Part shown: positions 25,728-38,400 of the stretch, piece by piece
Layout: each line of letters opens with the position of its first letter
Numbering within the stretch: the first letter of the stretch is position 1
NCBI GenBank assembly: GCA_037074765.1
Contig: JBAMDO010000138.1
Coordinates: forward strand, 1 to 64,000
DNA: 64,000 bases
Direction: 5' to 3'
From: Mansonella perstans
Taxonomy: Eukaryota > Nematoda > Chromadorea > Rhabditida > Onchocercidae
The notes under the pieces: generated by a model
Seen by the model: the letters and a program-made list of their open reading frames with translations, nothing else
Database searches by the model: none
Told to the model about the DNA's origin: nothing
Translations under genes and position numbers: made by a program

Positions 25728-28700
25728 TCAAAAGAAAATATGTGTTGGATCGAAATCATCGGTATAATCGAAATCAGTATCCGGCTGAAAACGTTTCTGT
25801 GTTAGCACTGTCCTCCCAGAAATGTAACGATCCTGAAAAATTTTTGACCTTGCATATTCAAATAATTTGAGTTATCTTGTCATGTTCAGTTATGAAATGA
25901 ATTCTAGATTTATGCTCTGAATTTGTGTCACGACAATTGATGGATATCGCAGGTCATATTTTAAATATTGTCAACTAGCTTACGTCTGAATCCATTATAT
26001 TATCAGTTAATTGAATTAATTAGTTCATGAATAATTAACAGTAAAATTCGTATATAGAAGTAATAATGACCAAAATAATCCTCTTTGGTATTAAAAAAAA
26101 ATTTGACTAAAATTTTGACTAAAAAAATGCCAATTGACATTTTCTGCCAGCTAACTTATGTCGTAAGCAATAAATAATCTTTCAACCTTTTGCACTTCAC
26201 TTTTATTAATGATTGATAATTTTTTTTTCAATTTAATAATGCAAATCTATCACATTCTAAATTTTCTATTTTATACTTTTGTCATTATTGGCCAAATGAT
26301 AATGTAAAAAAAAAATTATCACAGATATGTATTATTTTTGGAGAAAAAAGAAAGTAAAAGTAGTCGGAAACTTTCATTTAATTGCGCACAGTTTTTAAGA
26401 TGGAATAGTAAAAAAGCAATAAATTGGAAATTTTTTAGAAAAGACAACTTTGCAAAATCTTTTGACAAAAATATTTGATGATAAAACTTAACAATTTTAA
26501 AATGTAGCAACTTGACACCTGAGAATAGGCACTGTTGATTACTTGTTAATTTCTGCTGTTCATTTAAAAAAAAAAAAGAAAAAAAACCATTGAAATGTTT
26601 TTGATCATGTCTAAGTTAAATGAGCAAATGATAAGTTAAGAGTATCACAGTGTAAAATTTGGTAGTTTTAATTTTAATTAGCAAATTTCCAAAATATGCT
26701 TAATCTTCTTTCAATTATATATGTCAGCTTGTTTGCCCTATGAAATAACATGAATTGAATTAACAGTGCGCTTGCAGGTGCATTATTCTCAATGCATTTG
26801 TTGTGCATTAAAACACTGTCAATGCGTATTAAACCCAATTAAAATTAATTATTACTATTTAAAACACTAGCCAATACAATGTTATTACTTCCAAAGTTAT
26901 AATTATTCATTACAACTATTTGATCATTTTTGCACACACTAATATAGCTGTTATTCATTTTAAAATAATGATAAAGTTTGACATTGAAAAATTTTATTAG
27001 AGAACACAATTCTATGCAAATTTATCAGCTGTACTTTTCATGAGTGAATCTAATCTTGTTTATTTATTCCTTGTCATATTGTCACAATTAGAAGTTTTGC
27101 TAAAGCAAAAGAAAAAAGAAAAGATCATTTGTACTTGATAGTAAAAGATAAACAAGGTCATTTGTACTTGATAAAAGAAATATTTGAACTTAGTAAAAGA
27201 AAATGAAAGTTCATTTGAAAATGAACTCTGAACTTTCCAGTGTATATTTAAAATTCATATTTAATTAATTTGATTAAATAAGAATATGCATTCATTTGAA
27301 AATTAGCTCTGGACTTCTCAGTGTACATTCAAAATTCATTTAATTAATTTATTAGATGAAAATATGGAATACATCTGGAAGCTTATCCAACATGGTAAAA
27401 AAAATTTGTGCCATATCAAATCAACAATATCCATTGTAAAGAATTAAAATGTTAGTATTATCATTACGATTAATTCTATACTAATTAGAATTATTAATTA
27501 ACATTAATATTTTTGTTACTAACAATATATTATTACTTCTATTACCAATCAGTTTGAAGCATACATCAATCTTAGCCAAAACTATCGTTGCGCTGAGTTG
27601 AATTATATTTAAAAGATCAAAAAAAAAGCCAAGATTGAATTAATTTTGGGAGATCGAAGTCTTCCTGATATGTATTTGAGGCAATGAATAGTAATGATTG
27701 TTTCTGTGATCAAAAAAAAAAAGTGCCTTAACTTTAAAAATAACAATAGGCAATTTTCAAGCATACAAGCAAATTAGAAAGTAAACAATTGTAACAAACC
27801 AATTTGCAAAGCTTTTGAAATTTGTAACATTATTCATTAACATTCTTTTCACACACTTTTACTCTTCTATCATTTAATCTTAATTAATTACTCACCTAAA
27901 AAGTTTTTTGAAAATTAGAAAAAAAAGTGAAAATTTATTGAAATGTATTGTAATGGAAAATAGATGGAAATTGTTTTACCATTTCCTTCTTTTCTTTTTT
28001 TTCAATGTTTAATTAGTATGTTGAAACTTTTGATTGGTATTCCACTTTGAAGTTAATTTCCTATTTTTGAACACTGTTGTAATTTCTAATGGAAGCAAAA
28101 GAAAGATGTCCATAGAATGGTCACTGGTCAGGGAAAACGATTGGAATAGGAGGGAAAGTAAAAATGTATTGAAATGTATTGTAAAAAAATTTTAAATATT
28201 TGATAAATTAAAAATTAATTTTAACTATTCATGAAATCCTCCAACAATGCTTTTAAATGAACAACTTAATGGGAATTAAATTAATTCATTTGTCAATTAA
28301 AGTTAATCTTTATAATATTAATCAATTTAAAATTTATGCTTTTCATCTTTTAAATCTAACAAAAAAAAAAATCGATATTAATGCTAGTAATTCCATTAAA
28401 ACTATTTTAATCATTAAGGAAGTGTTTGAAGGAAAGAAAAAGCAATTTTAATTTAAATTTCGGAAATTTTAATTACGAAAAAACTGTCAATAAGTGACAT
28501 GCAAATATACTGAAATGAAATTTTTCACGAAGTTAGCTGAGGGAATTAATTCTTTTTTATAATTAAAAGTAAATATGAACAAATTGACAAACTATATCGC
28601 TGTTATCCGGTGCAGTATGAACAATTATTAAAGGCTGCTGTAATTCTTTCCTGAATGGATAACGTTGATGTCGAAAATACGGAAGCATCATTGCTCCTAC

Positions 28701-28769
28701 ATTATTGTTATCAGAAAACATTTCACCAATCATTAATAACATACAAACAAGTGCCAATATTTTACGCAT
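25728..28769 (-). CDS. Small secreted protein, unrecognised family (two exons)
   Basis: Exon 1 (28593-28769) starts two bases after a TAATTTCAG acceptor and encodes MRKILALVCMLLMIGEMFS, a typical signal peptide, then a basic segment with PYFRHQRYPFRKELQQPL and HTAPDNSDI. A GTTTGT donor follows in phase 0. Exon 2 (25728-25832), after TTTTTCAG, encodes GRTVLTQKRF and an acidic tail with FDYTDDFDPT, then a stop. The joined product is 93 aa. Dibasic or Arg-rich sites (HQR, RK, QKR) would allow prohormone-type processing, but I do not recognise a peptide family. The 2.8-kb intron is the weak point: the exons could belong to different transcripts, and exon 1 could read through to a stop at 28563 (68 aa). 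Exon 2 is clearly coding-like by composition. Confidence 0.5.
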
Positions 28770-28782
28770 TTCTGAAATTAGT
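28769..28782 (-). promoter_or_regulatory. Probable SL trans-splice acceptor of the secreted protein gene
   Basis: AACTAATTTCAG (AG at 28772-28773 on the minus strand) lies two bases before the ATG at 28767-28769. This is the arrangement expected for a spliced-leader accepted mRNA and supports the start. Confidence 0.55.
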
Positions 28783-29098
28783 TCTATAATTAACTTTCAG
28801 CTAATAGTATTGTGTAAATATTTTTAACATGATTAATGTAAATTTCATGAAAATTCTAATTACAAAAAATCGATGACAATAATAAGTGCAGAAATACTGA
28901 AATAAAATTTTTTAAAGATAACTGATGGAATAATCTTAATATAATTAAGTAAATATAAGTGTGAAAAATAATCATTGCAAATTAATAATGATAATAATGA
29001 TAATGATAATAGTAGTAGTGACAACAATGAAATGATAATAATAATAGTTTTAAATGATAATGAATAAATGATTAATTAATCAAAAAGCTAAAAAAAAA

Positions 29099-30073
29099 AT
29101 GATTGCCAGAAATTCTACAATGAAACCAAGCAATGAATTCTGCACTGGGAAAATTGTATGTGAAAATTGCGGGAAGCTAGTAGTGATTCAAATTAGCAAT
29201 TCATTTATCTCAGATCTATTTATTATCATTACGATTTCACAAAAAGCTAACTTTAATTTAATTTATTTGCTTGAAACAGAAAAAAAATTCAAATTAATTT
29301 CATTTTTTATCATTCAAACTAATTCCATTGCAGATAGATACATGTATCCCTAAACATTTTATTGAATAGCATTAAAATCATTTCACTTTTTTATTTGAAA
29401 TAATTAATGCTAAAAATAATTTCATTTCATTTAGATTGAGCGTAGGAGAAGAGCGAAAAAAAATGAAACTTAATTAGAAAATAAATGTTAAAAAAAGAAA
29501 AGTAGTCATATTGAATGTAACGAAATGATTACTACATTTAAAAATTCATTAAAAATTTTCCATAAAAATGAATTCGAAAATGATGAAAAGCTTAATTTAA
29601 GTAAAAAAAAAGCTTTTTTTTTAATTTTATCGCATTAGAATAAGCGACAGAAGAAAAAAGAAACAAAATAAAGAAAAAAGCAACATTCAATGAAAATAAA
29701 TAATTTTAAATTAATTTAATTATTCACTGAATATTTTCTTTTGAAATTTAAATTGCTAGACTAAATTTGATTTGAAAAATTGGATTTAAAATATTTAAAT
29801 AAAATGGCAAAATAATATGAAAGCAGGAAAAGTTCTCAGTTCACTTCATACATTAACTTGAAATTACTGATTCTAATTTTTCTGGTCATCTGGTCATTTT
29901 GGTCATCAAAAGGGTTTGGTCTAAAAAGGGAAATGAAATTGATGCGACAAAATATGCAACCAAATTTACAATGTATTGGATTTCATACAAAAATTCAATG
30001 CTTTGCATCTGTTGCACTAATTAATTTAAGATGCATTTTACCGCGGCATCTCTGTGAAATAGCCATTTACTGA
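29099..30073 (+). CDS. Candidate small secreted or membrane protein (weak)
   Basis: Possible exon 1 (29099-29155) encodes MIARNSTMKPSNEFCTGKI and ends at a GTATGT donor in phase 0. Possible exon 2 (29840-30073), after TTCTCAG, opens in phase 0 with a hydrophobic stretch (LKLLILIFLVIWSFW), then a basic stretch and four cysteines spaced C-x8-C-x10-C-x6-C before the stop. No ATG precedes the hydrophobic stretch within exon 2, so it needs an upstream exon. I do not recognise the family; either exon may be spurious. Confidence 0.28.
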
Positions 30074-30899
30074 ACAGGAATAGAAAAATTCAATCAATAG
30101 CTGCATGAACTAATTAACCCGTCTAATTACAAGAAGCAAATTAAAAGCGTTAGAAAAAAATATAAGATAATTAAAATTGCTAATCCTTTGATATAGTTTT
30201 CCAGGTGGCTAAAAGGAGTGAAATTATTTGATTTCGTAATAATTCAATCCATTTTTACATTTTGTTATTTAATACTAAATAGGTATCGCTTGGGAAAATT
30301 TTGTCTAAATGAATGCAAAGTTATAAATTGTATGTTTTCCTTTTACGTTGGAAGAGACTACAAATAGTTAATTAATGAAGGTAAATGTGTGTTTGCGTGA
30401 ATAAATTGATAGGAAGATAATAAATAGTTCATTTGGATAAAATATGATTTATGCTTTTCAAGTAATATAGAATGACACTGAACTATAAACTGAAATTTCT
30501 GGGTGAAAAACTGAGATGATCCAATAATATAGAAAAATAGATAATTTTTATAATTTTGTAACAATTGAAATTACTGGATGAAAATCCCAGATGATTCAGT
30601 AATAAAGAAATAGTACAAAATTAGTTTCTCAGTAGTTGAAATTGCTGAATGAAAATTTCTGGATGATCTATGCGATGAGAAAAAGAATAGATAAAGAAGG
30701 GACTGAAAGAGCTAATTTTCCAACATTATCCAAAATTTTTGCACTATCTGCCCTAAATGATCACACCTATATGCAACTCTATCATTTCGTCGTAATTTTT
30801 TTCACTAAAAGTGAAAGTTTTTTTGGGCAGGACCAATTTAACACTTGTCGTTATTGTTTTTTTTTGTCTACAATGATGGTTTAGTTTAATGGATTTTTT

Positions 30900-31930
30900 C
30901 ATATTTCCAAAAATTTCCATCAAAAAATAGTAAAATTTTATTTGATTTAATTGAAGATCAAAGATTAATTAATTTAAAAAATAGCTAGATTTTATTTGAT
31001 TTAATTGAGGATGAAAGACCAATTAATTTTAAAAAAAATTGTTAAATTTTATTTGAGTTAATTGAAGGTTTGAGGTCAAAAATTAAATAGTTTCGGAAAA
31101 AAACTGAAATTAACCTGAGAAAAGTTTATAGTTAAAAAAGATTATTAACAAAAAAAACAGTTAAATTTTGCTTGGTAAAAAAAAAAGTTAAATTTTGCTT
31201 GGTTTAATTGAAGATTTAAGATCAAAGGTTAATTAATTCCAAAAAAAATCTGAAATTAACTTGAGAAAACTACGAAATTTCACGTTAATTTATTGAGTAA
31301 TGCTAATTAAGCACTCATGTGGCTCAATGAATTAAACAGTTACAGCTCATTTATTAATGCAGAATAATGATATGATTATGAATGAACTCTTTGCTCTATT
31401 GATTTTAAATAATTTTTAATTTTTCAATTTTCATTTTTTTAGATAGCAAGAAAATATGTATATTTCATTGCGAAATTACCTAAATACTTAAAAATGACAT
31501 AATCGAATATTCGAAATCAACAAGCAAAAGTTATCACTAAAAGTATTTCAGTTGGAATTTGAGAGAAATGTCATTGAGGTAATAATCAATGAACGAATGA
31601 AATAAATTCCGCCTCAACAATTGTGAAAACTGGAAGGTATTAAAACTCGGTGAATTTTATTATTTATAAACTTTAATTTAAGAATAAAAAAATCATATTT
31701 GAAAAAAAATTCATTAAATTTTAAAAAAAAAATTTGAAATTAACTTGAGAAAAGTTCATAGTCTGAATTCAACTTAGGAAATTAATATCACTGTTAATTT
31801 TTTAAGTAACGTTGATTAAACACTTATATGGTTCAATAAATTTGACAATTATGGTTCAATTAATGTCATTGAAGACAATAATTAATGAACGAATGAATAC
31901 ACTCTACTTCAAAGGTGAAAAAAATTCGAT
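30900..31930. repeat. Degenerate duplicated blocks
   Basis: Repeated elements include TTTTATTTGATTTAATTGA-GATCAAAGATTAATTAATT (about 30936, 30990, 31045, 31195 onwards), CTGAAATTAAC(C/T)TGAGAAAA (about 31107, 31250, 31736), and a pair of longer matches: GTTAATTTATTGAGTAATGC...CTCATGTGGCTCAATGAATT (about 31280) against GTTAATTTTTTAAGTAACGT...CTTATATGGTTCAATAAATT (about 31792), plus ATCAATGAACGAATGAA-type matches at about 31587 and 31882. Confidence 0.7.
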
Positions 31931-32222
31931 AAATTTTATTATCATATTAAATTTTATTTCAGGAAACTTTTTCGAGTATTTGTCAAGAATTTGCAGCAGG
32001 AACTTTTTTGCAGAATGCATTTAATCAGTGTGATATTGAAAAGATTAGCAACGATAACTGCATTAATATTAACGACTTCATCATTTTATAAAATTATGAA
32101 CTTCTTGCATATTTCCTGAAAGACATTATTTCGTCAGTGGGAATATTTATGAAATTTATATTTTGCTTTTAATGCATAAATCTTTAGGAGAAAAAATTGA
32201 TAGAAAGTTATGAAAATATTTC

Positions 32223-32350
32223 CTTCAGCGAAATACAACAACTCTCTAATCATTTCTATCTTTACTGATAAAAATCAGCCAGGTACTTCAGAGGAATACA
32301 ACAAGTCTCTTATTATTTCTATCTTTACTGATAAACAAGTCAGCCAAGAT
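32223..32350. repeat. 63-bp direct duplication
   Basis: CTTCAGCGAAATACAACAAC at 32223 recurs from 32286 as CTTCAGAGGAATACAACAAG; both continue with TTTCTATCTTTACTGATAAA and TCAGCCA. Confidence 0.8.
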
Positions 32351-34420
32351 GATGGTTTTGTTCATAGGCTAAAATAACTGACAGAAATTGGAATCATTTA
32401 TTTATTTTTGTGGTTTTTTTCCAATATTTTTGAATGATTCCAATAATATTGAAAATTTTCATCGTTATTTTCATGCTGGAGCTTTTTTCGCCTTTCAGTC
32501 TCTTGCAAATTGTTAAAATCAGTTTAAATCTGCAGTCAAAGAGCAAAAACCACATAAATTTTGCGGTCAAAGTGTTAAAACCGAAAATCTTTCTCAAAAC
32601 GTGTACTTTTAGCAGTACTTAAAGTTGCTGTGCTGTCCTGAAACTGACCAAACACTTTCCCATTGCCTGCTGTTTGTGTACTTTGAAATATTTTTAGCAT
32701 AGCGACAGATTAGTTTGTCAGATTATTTTAAATCTGACGATAAATCTCATTTGACAAAGAAAAAAAACATAGCAGATTATTTTGTCAGATCAGCAAAATG
32801 GAATGAAATTTGAAAAAATGCTAGGATTGATCAAAAAACGAAGACAGGAAACGGGATGCAGAAGAACGATACTTTTTGATAATTTCAAAATTATTTTATC
32901 AGTTAGTCGAATTAAAATATAAAAATTAATATTAAATATGCAAATGTACAGATTAAAAAAATGTCACAATGGATTCAAATGAATTCCTGAATCTCCGGAA
33001 AAGAGGAATGCTTTTTAGAGCGGAGAAAAGTATGAAAAAATTCCAGCAAATTTATTGCATTCATCCGACATATTAAGAAGCATATTGAATAGACACATCG
33101 TTAAGATCGAATTACGTCTATATTGAAACGGAAGAAAAAAACATTAATGCGACAAATGCGTTCATAATTTTTTCCTTTTGATTGGGGAAAATTAAATTAA
33201 ATTTCGAAATCAATGAAAGCATTTCTGTTTAACACCGTAGATGAACTTTGACTTTTGTTACATTTTATTACTCTTTCTTTGGCAAAGGAAATAATATGCA
33301 TTTTTGCTGAGTGATTTTTTCTTTCTTTATTTTCTCTGGAAACTTTATTATTTTTTATCGGTAAGATTTTTTGATGTCAATTCCAATTTTTGCATTTTGA
33401 TTTAATAGCATACTTTATCAATTGGCATATGATTCGCCCAAGGACAATTCGGCCCAATTGAATCAGTTTAAAAACAAAAAAGTTTTCATTCTAATTTAAA
33501 AAATTTCCATCCAAATTTCCAGCTCCCACATAAACTTTAAAAAACTAAGCTAAAAATAATTTTTAATATAATTTTAAAATATTATTTACAACTGCTGCTG
33601 TTTTTGCATAAAAAATTACTAAAATAATTTGTCAAAAAATGACAAAACGAATCATGCTGTTACCCGAACTCCTACCAATAGATAATTATATGTCCCAGCT
33701 ACTACCAATAGATACTGCACGAAATTATATGCTTAACAATTATCCCAATCATAAATAAAATTTTCCTATTTCTATGCTTCTGTTGGAACGGCACATGAGA
33801 TGATTTTTTTTCCAGAAGATCCAGAAGAAATTTTTTGGACTTCTTCAAAGTAAAACTTATTGCAATGAAAAGTAAGTGAAAATTTCTTTTTAGATTTCAA
33901 TGATATAGCTTCAAGTATTGATTTAATTAATTAATTAATTTAATTTTTTTTTAAATTGAAGTAAGCAGTTTCAGAATCTACAAACAAACAAACAAACAAT
34001 CATCATCCGACTCCTAGATTTGGAAGCGAATAAATCATTCATCTTCTAGCTTTCCACAAAAATGATCCATGATCCTGAATTTCAAAAATCCAAGAGTTTG
34101 CAAAATTGATGAAATACGTGAAGAGAACAAGAGTTTATCCAGCAAATTTTTTGCACTTTAACTATTACTTAGTTGCTGTTAAAATTCATCATGAATTTTT
34201 TACCTTTTAGGAATGATTTCTCTACAGTTCATGCATGATCTCATGTAAATGACCCACATCTTTGATTAGTCATTCGAATGATTTGAGGTGGATCGAAATC
34301 TTCAGAACTGTATCTGACGCTTGCAAACCTGTATCATGCGCAGTAGGGAAGAATATAATTATCGTCATATTATAATGAATGCTTGTTAATAAGCGCAGAT
34401 TGTGACAATATCGCTTTGAG

Positions 34421-34440
34421 TGTTGCCCGCAAGGGCAATA
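34421..34440. other. Stable hairpin with GCAA tetraloop
   Basis: TGTTGCCC-GCAA-GGGCAATA forms an eight-base-pair stem (one G-U) closed by a GNRA-type tetraloop on the plus strand. Surrounding sequence at 34300-34470 is GC-richer than neighbouring DNA. It may be part of a structured RNA; no class was recognised. Confidence 0.45.
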
Positions 34441-35435
34441 ATTAGGACAATAATATGAGCGTACTTTTGATCTTTACTGGCAATTATTTTAGGTTCTCAT
34501 TTAATATTAATTTCCTTGAATTTTTGATTTCATCCAAAAAAAAAAAAAACCATTCCCTCCATATAAATTTTTAAGGCTAATAATTTTGAAACATTTAAAT
34601 TAAAATCTTCAAATTTCTCTAGGATTTCTCAACCGGTAAATCACAATTTTGATTTACGCAATTAAGATCCGAATTAATTAGGAATTAAGATCAATTAAAA
34701 CTCATAGTTTTTTAATATATGATTTTCGAATGTAATAATATAGTAGTTTTTTCTAAATACTCATTGAAAATCAGCTGTTCACTTTTCTTATATTCCTGAG
34801 AACGATCAAAACAATATCAACAAACATTTCAAATAAGAATTGTAATTTAAATTATACTTATAAACTAGCATACATAAACCAAACGTGTTCATTTTCACAG
34901 TGATCTTTATCAATACAAATAGAAATTGTTACAAATTTTAATAAAATGCATGCAGTATTTCACAGAAATAACCAATTAAAAACATATCACAAACAGTATC
35001 AAGAGATTAATTTTAGTTAGAAACAAAAAGTTCACAGTCAAATTGGATTTATAATTTAATACAAAAGGAAATTCTTGAAAAAATTAAGCTACGCATACCA
35101 TATGCATAATTAATGAGCATCAGTATGGTAATAACTATGGATCTTTTTGCAAAAAATTACTTTGCATTATATTATAAATCCAATTTGGTAATAAAAATAC
35201 ATATAAGATTTTAAGAAATCAATTTTCAATGCCCACTGAAAAATTACACTAATTTTTTTTGAACTTTAATTAATAGCATCTAGACATTCAATTCTCTTTC
35301 TTATCTATTTTTACGCCTATATTTTATCCCTTTAAAAATAGAAACAATCAAATATATATAAACAACAAACTTATGTTTTACGAGTACTTATAAAAAAAAA
35401 AAAATATCACTAAATAACGAAGTGATTTCAATGAC

Positions 35436-38400
35436 TTAAATGAGATTCAAATTTTTCCTTTCCCCTTCGTCGAGATCATGTTTCACATCATCCAATGTCA
35501 TTTCTGAAAAGCATCATAGAATTATTAAAATTTTGAAATTATTAGAAAAAAAAAATCGGTATGATAATTTTTGCTACCAGTAGATTCCCTTTTCAATGAT
35601 TAATTTACTCCAATTTCTGGTGATCAATCTATTATTTTTAATACATTGGATAATCGAACACATTTCAAATTCCAAGAAAAAAAGAAAACTTACCGCTACT
35701 TTGAACAATTTGCTCCAAAGTATCCATATGTGGTGGCGTATTTGACCCTACGCCAACGTAATGTATGGTCTGCGTTTGACCGGATCTTTCATCCATATAG
35801 ACAATATTCACACCCGGATGAGTTTCCAGCGAATTTAAGAAATGCGAATTGTTACCGGTTGGAAGTAGACTAATACCATTCGTTGCTATAATCGGTTGTG
35901 ATGTGAGGATTTCTACTCCTCCTGTTCCTACAGTAGTTGGTTCATTGAGTATAATATTTTCCATCACCTAAAATACAAAACGAATTATAAATAAGAAAAG
36001 ACGGAATCACTAAAATAACTAGATGCATTCGAATTGAAAATTACTTATGGCTGATTATTTCCGGCTGATTCCAGAAATCAACAGAAGCTCATTACTGAGC
36101 TTTTTTCTTGTATTATCCTTACAAATTATTAAAGAAAGTGAAAATATTTTATACTTAAATAACCTTTGTCATCACATAAATAACTGGCTTGTTGGAAGCT
36201 TTAGCAAGTCGTAATTCAACCAAATACAACAAATATTCATCGAAAAGTAGACGAATAAGATGAAAGGAACCAAATGATTGAGCAGAGCGAAGTGTGAGAT
36301 CTCTTATTATCATGGAACTGGAAATATTATAAATTTAAGCAAGAAAAAATGTTGCTTAAATTCGTCTACTATAAAATAAATAAAGTATAGGAATGAATAA
36401 CTTAAATTAAAGGAAATAACTGATTTACCTATAGAATGACCAATTCTTCAAAAAATGTTTCGAAACATCCGCTAAAACACCATAGGGCTTATCATGATAT
36501 TTTGCTAGCACCTGAAATTCAAAGTGATGGCGAGAGATAATTTTAAAAAAAATTAATAAAAAATTAAAATTAAAAATTATTCACTAAAAGTTAAAACATA
36601 TACCGCTTTTGATCTCGAATTTTACCAATTTACTATTACCAACCTGATCAACGACAGCTTCCATCCATTCAGCCCATTGCTCTAAGCTTTTTTGCTTCTG
36701 CAAATTTTCTCGAAAATCGGATTGAAGATTTGATACCAATACTGGGTCACAATCACATACCCATCTAAAAATTTTTAAAATTATTGATAAAATTGTTGCC
36801 AAGACTTCATACAAATTGCATTTGAACTATTCCCTGGTTCAAGGAATCATTTCATTACTGCTAGATGTAGTATCATTGTACGATATGTTATGTTCTGATG
36901 TTATTCTTAGCCATTTTTTAGGTAACATCTCAGGTAGGCTTTAAAATAAAAAAAATTTAATTTTTTTTATTAGTGCCTTATTTATTTTATCATTTTATTA
37001 AAATAAAAAATGCTTTTTTTGAATTCAGCATCAATATAAATTGAAACTGGATATGAATTTTAAGGATAGAAAAAAGTATAAAAGTGATGGATAACAGACC
37101 CAGCCTGATCCTGAACACTGGTTATATCAACTCGACTGAAATCTTGAAGCATTTGATGAATTTGATCTGGCTTTTGTAGAACACCACGTGCAGCAGATGC
37201 TAGATGATTCAGAGATGTGTATCGCCTTAGTGTTTGTGACAGTGTACGCACAGCGACAAGTTTCTTCTTCTGAATAACATCTGGAGCTCCTTGCATTGCT
37301 TTCTTCAGCTGCATTTCCAATGACTTTGCAAAATTACGAATTTGTAAAGTTAGTGCTCCTAGAATTTATTTTATTAGCACTCACTAGAAGAGACCAAAAA
37401 ACACCAAGTTTCCACTATATGGATTTTTTTTCTTAAATACAATCTGGATCCCCTGCATATCTTTGAAAGCGCACTGAGATTAAAGATTTGCTTCACAACT
37501 TTCAAATTTTTATTCTTGAAGTGAAGTTACACACAAAAATTAAAAGTAAAACCTAATGAGCGATTCAGAATTAATTTAAATCAGTTATCAAGATTTCACA
37601 GATACTAACCTGATATATTAGAGCTCAATACATCTGGAATCAAAACTTCAACAATCACTTGATAAAATGAAAAATCCATGTTTTGGACGAATGCTTGCAT
37701 TTGAGGTACTGTACACAGACGAAATAGTTGAATTTGACTGAGGCCTTTTAATATTTTACTAAATGAATCGTAAAATATATATCGATTTATGCATCAAGCA
37801 ACAATAAAATTGAATTTGAGCAACATCCATTACCTATAGTTTAAACGATTTGACAAAAATTTCGGTTTTTCAATTAAACTATTTATTATAAAAAATTTTA
37901 AACGCACTCATTGCTAGCACAGTCTTCATCTTCCACATCTTCCTGATCATTTTCCGGTTGCCAAAAAGTTACCCAACATTCTTCAACCATATCGAAATGT
38001 AACTGTTTTATGCATTCCAAAACTTCCTGGAAAATATCCAACATAACTAATCAATTTGTCTTAGCAGCATTTTGGACATACTTCATCTTCTTCGGCGGTG
38101 ATAACACCCTGATAACTGTTAACTAATTGAATAAGACAAAAACTTTCTTCTATAATTAGAATACATCGAAATACGGAAGGAAGCATTTAGTAAACATGGA
38201 ATAAATAACAATTTCAAAAATTTCAAATAAAAATATGATGAAATTTCTCAACTTACTGCGCAATTTGTCGTATAACTTTCGATGAAACGTACTGCATGTT
38301 GCAAAGTTAACCCTAACGGTTGCAAATAGCTTTCCAAGCCTTGCATATCGGATATTTCAACATGCGGTACTTCACCATCACCAAGAAATTCTCTGTCCAT

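Larger units (their letters stand above)
30074..35435. other. Intergenic, duplication-rich region
   Basis: No supported gene on either strand. It contains degenerate repeats at 30.47-30.67 kb, a family of duplicated blocks at 30.9-31.95 kb, a 63-bp duplication at 32.22-32.35 kb, and a compact GC hairpin at 34421-34440. The remainder is AT-rich single-copy-looking sequence that should include the 3' flank of the RFX gene. Confidence 0.55.

Noticed and set aside
30636..30884. Plus-strand open frame of 82 codons
   Set aside because: It begins at a TTG inside degenerate repeats and has no splice sites, signal or family motif.
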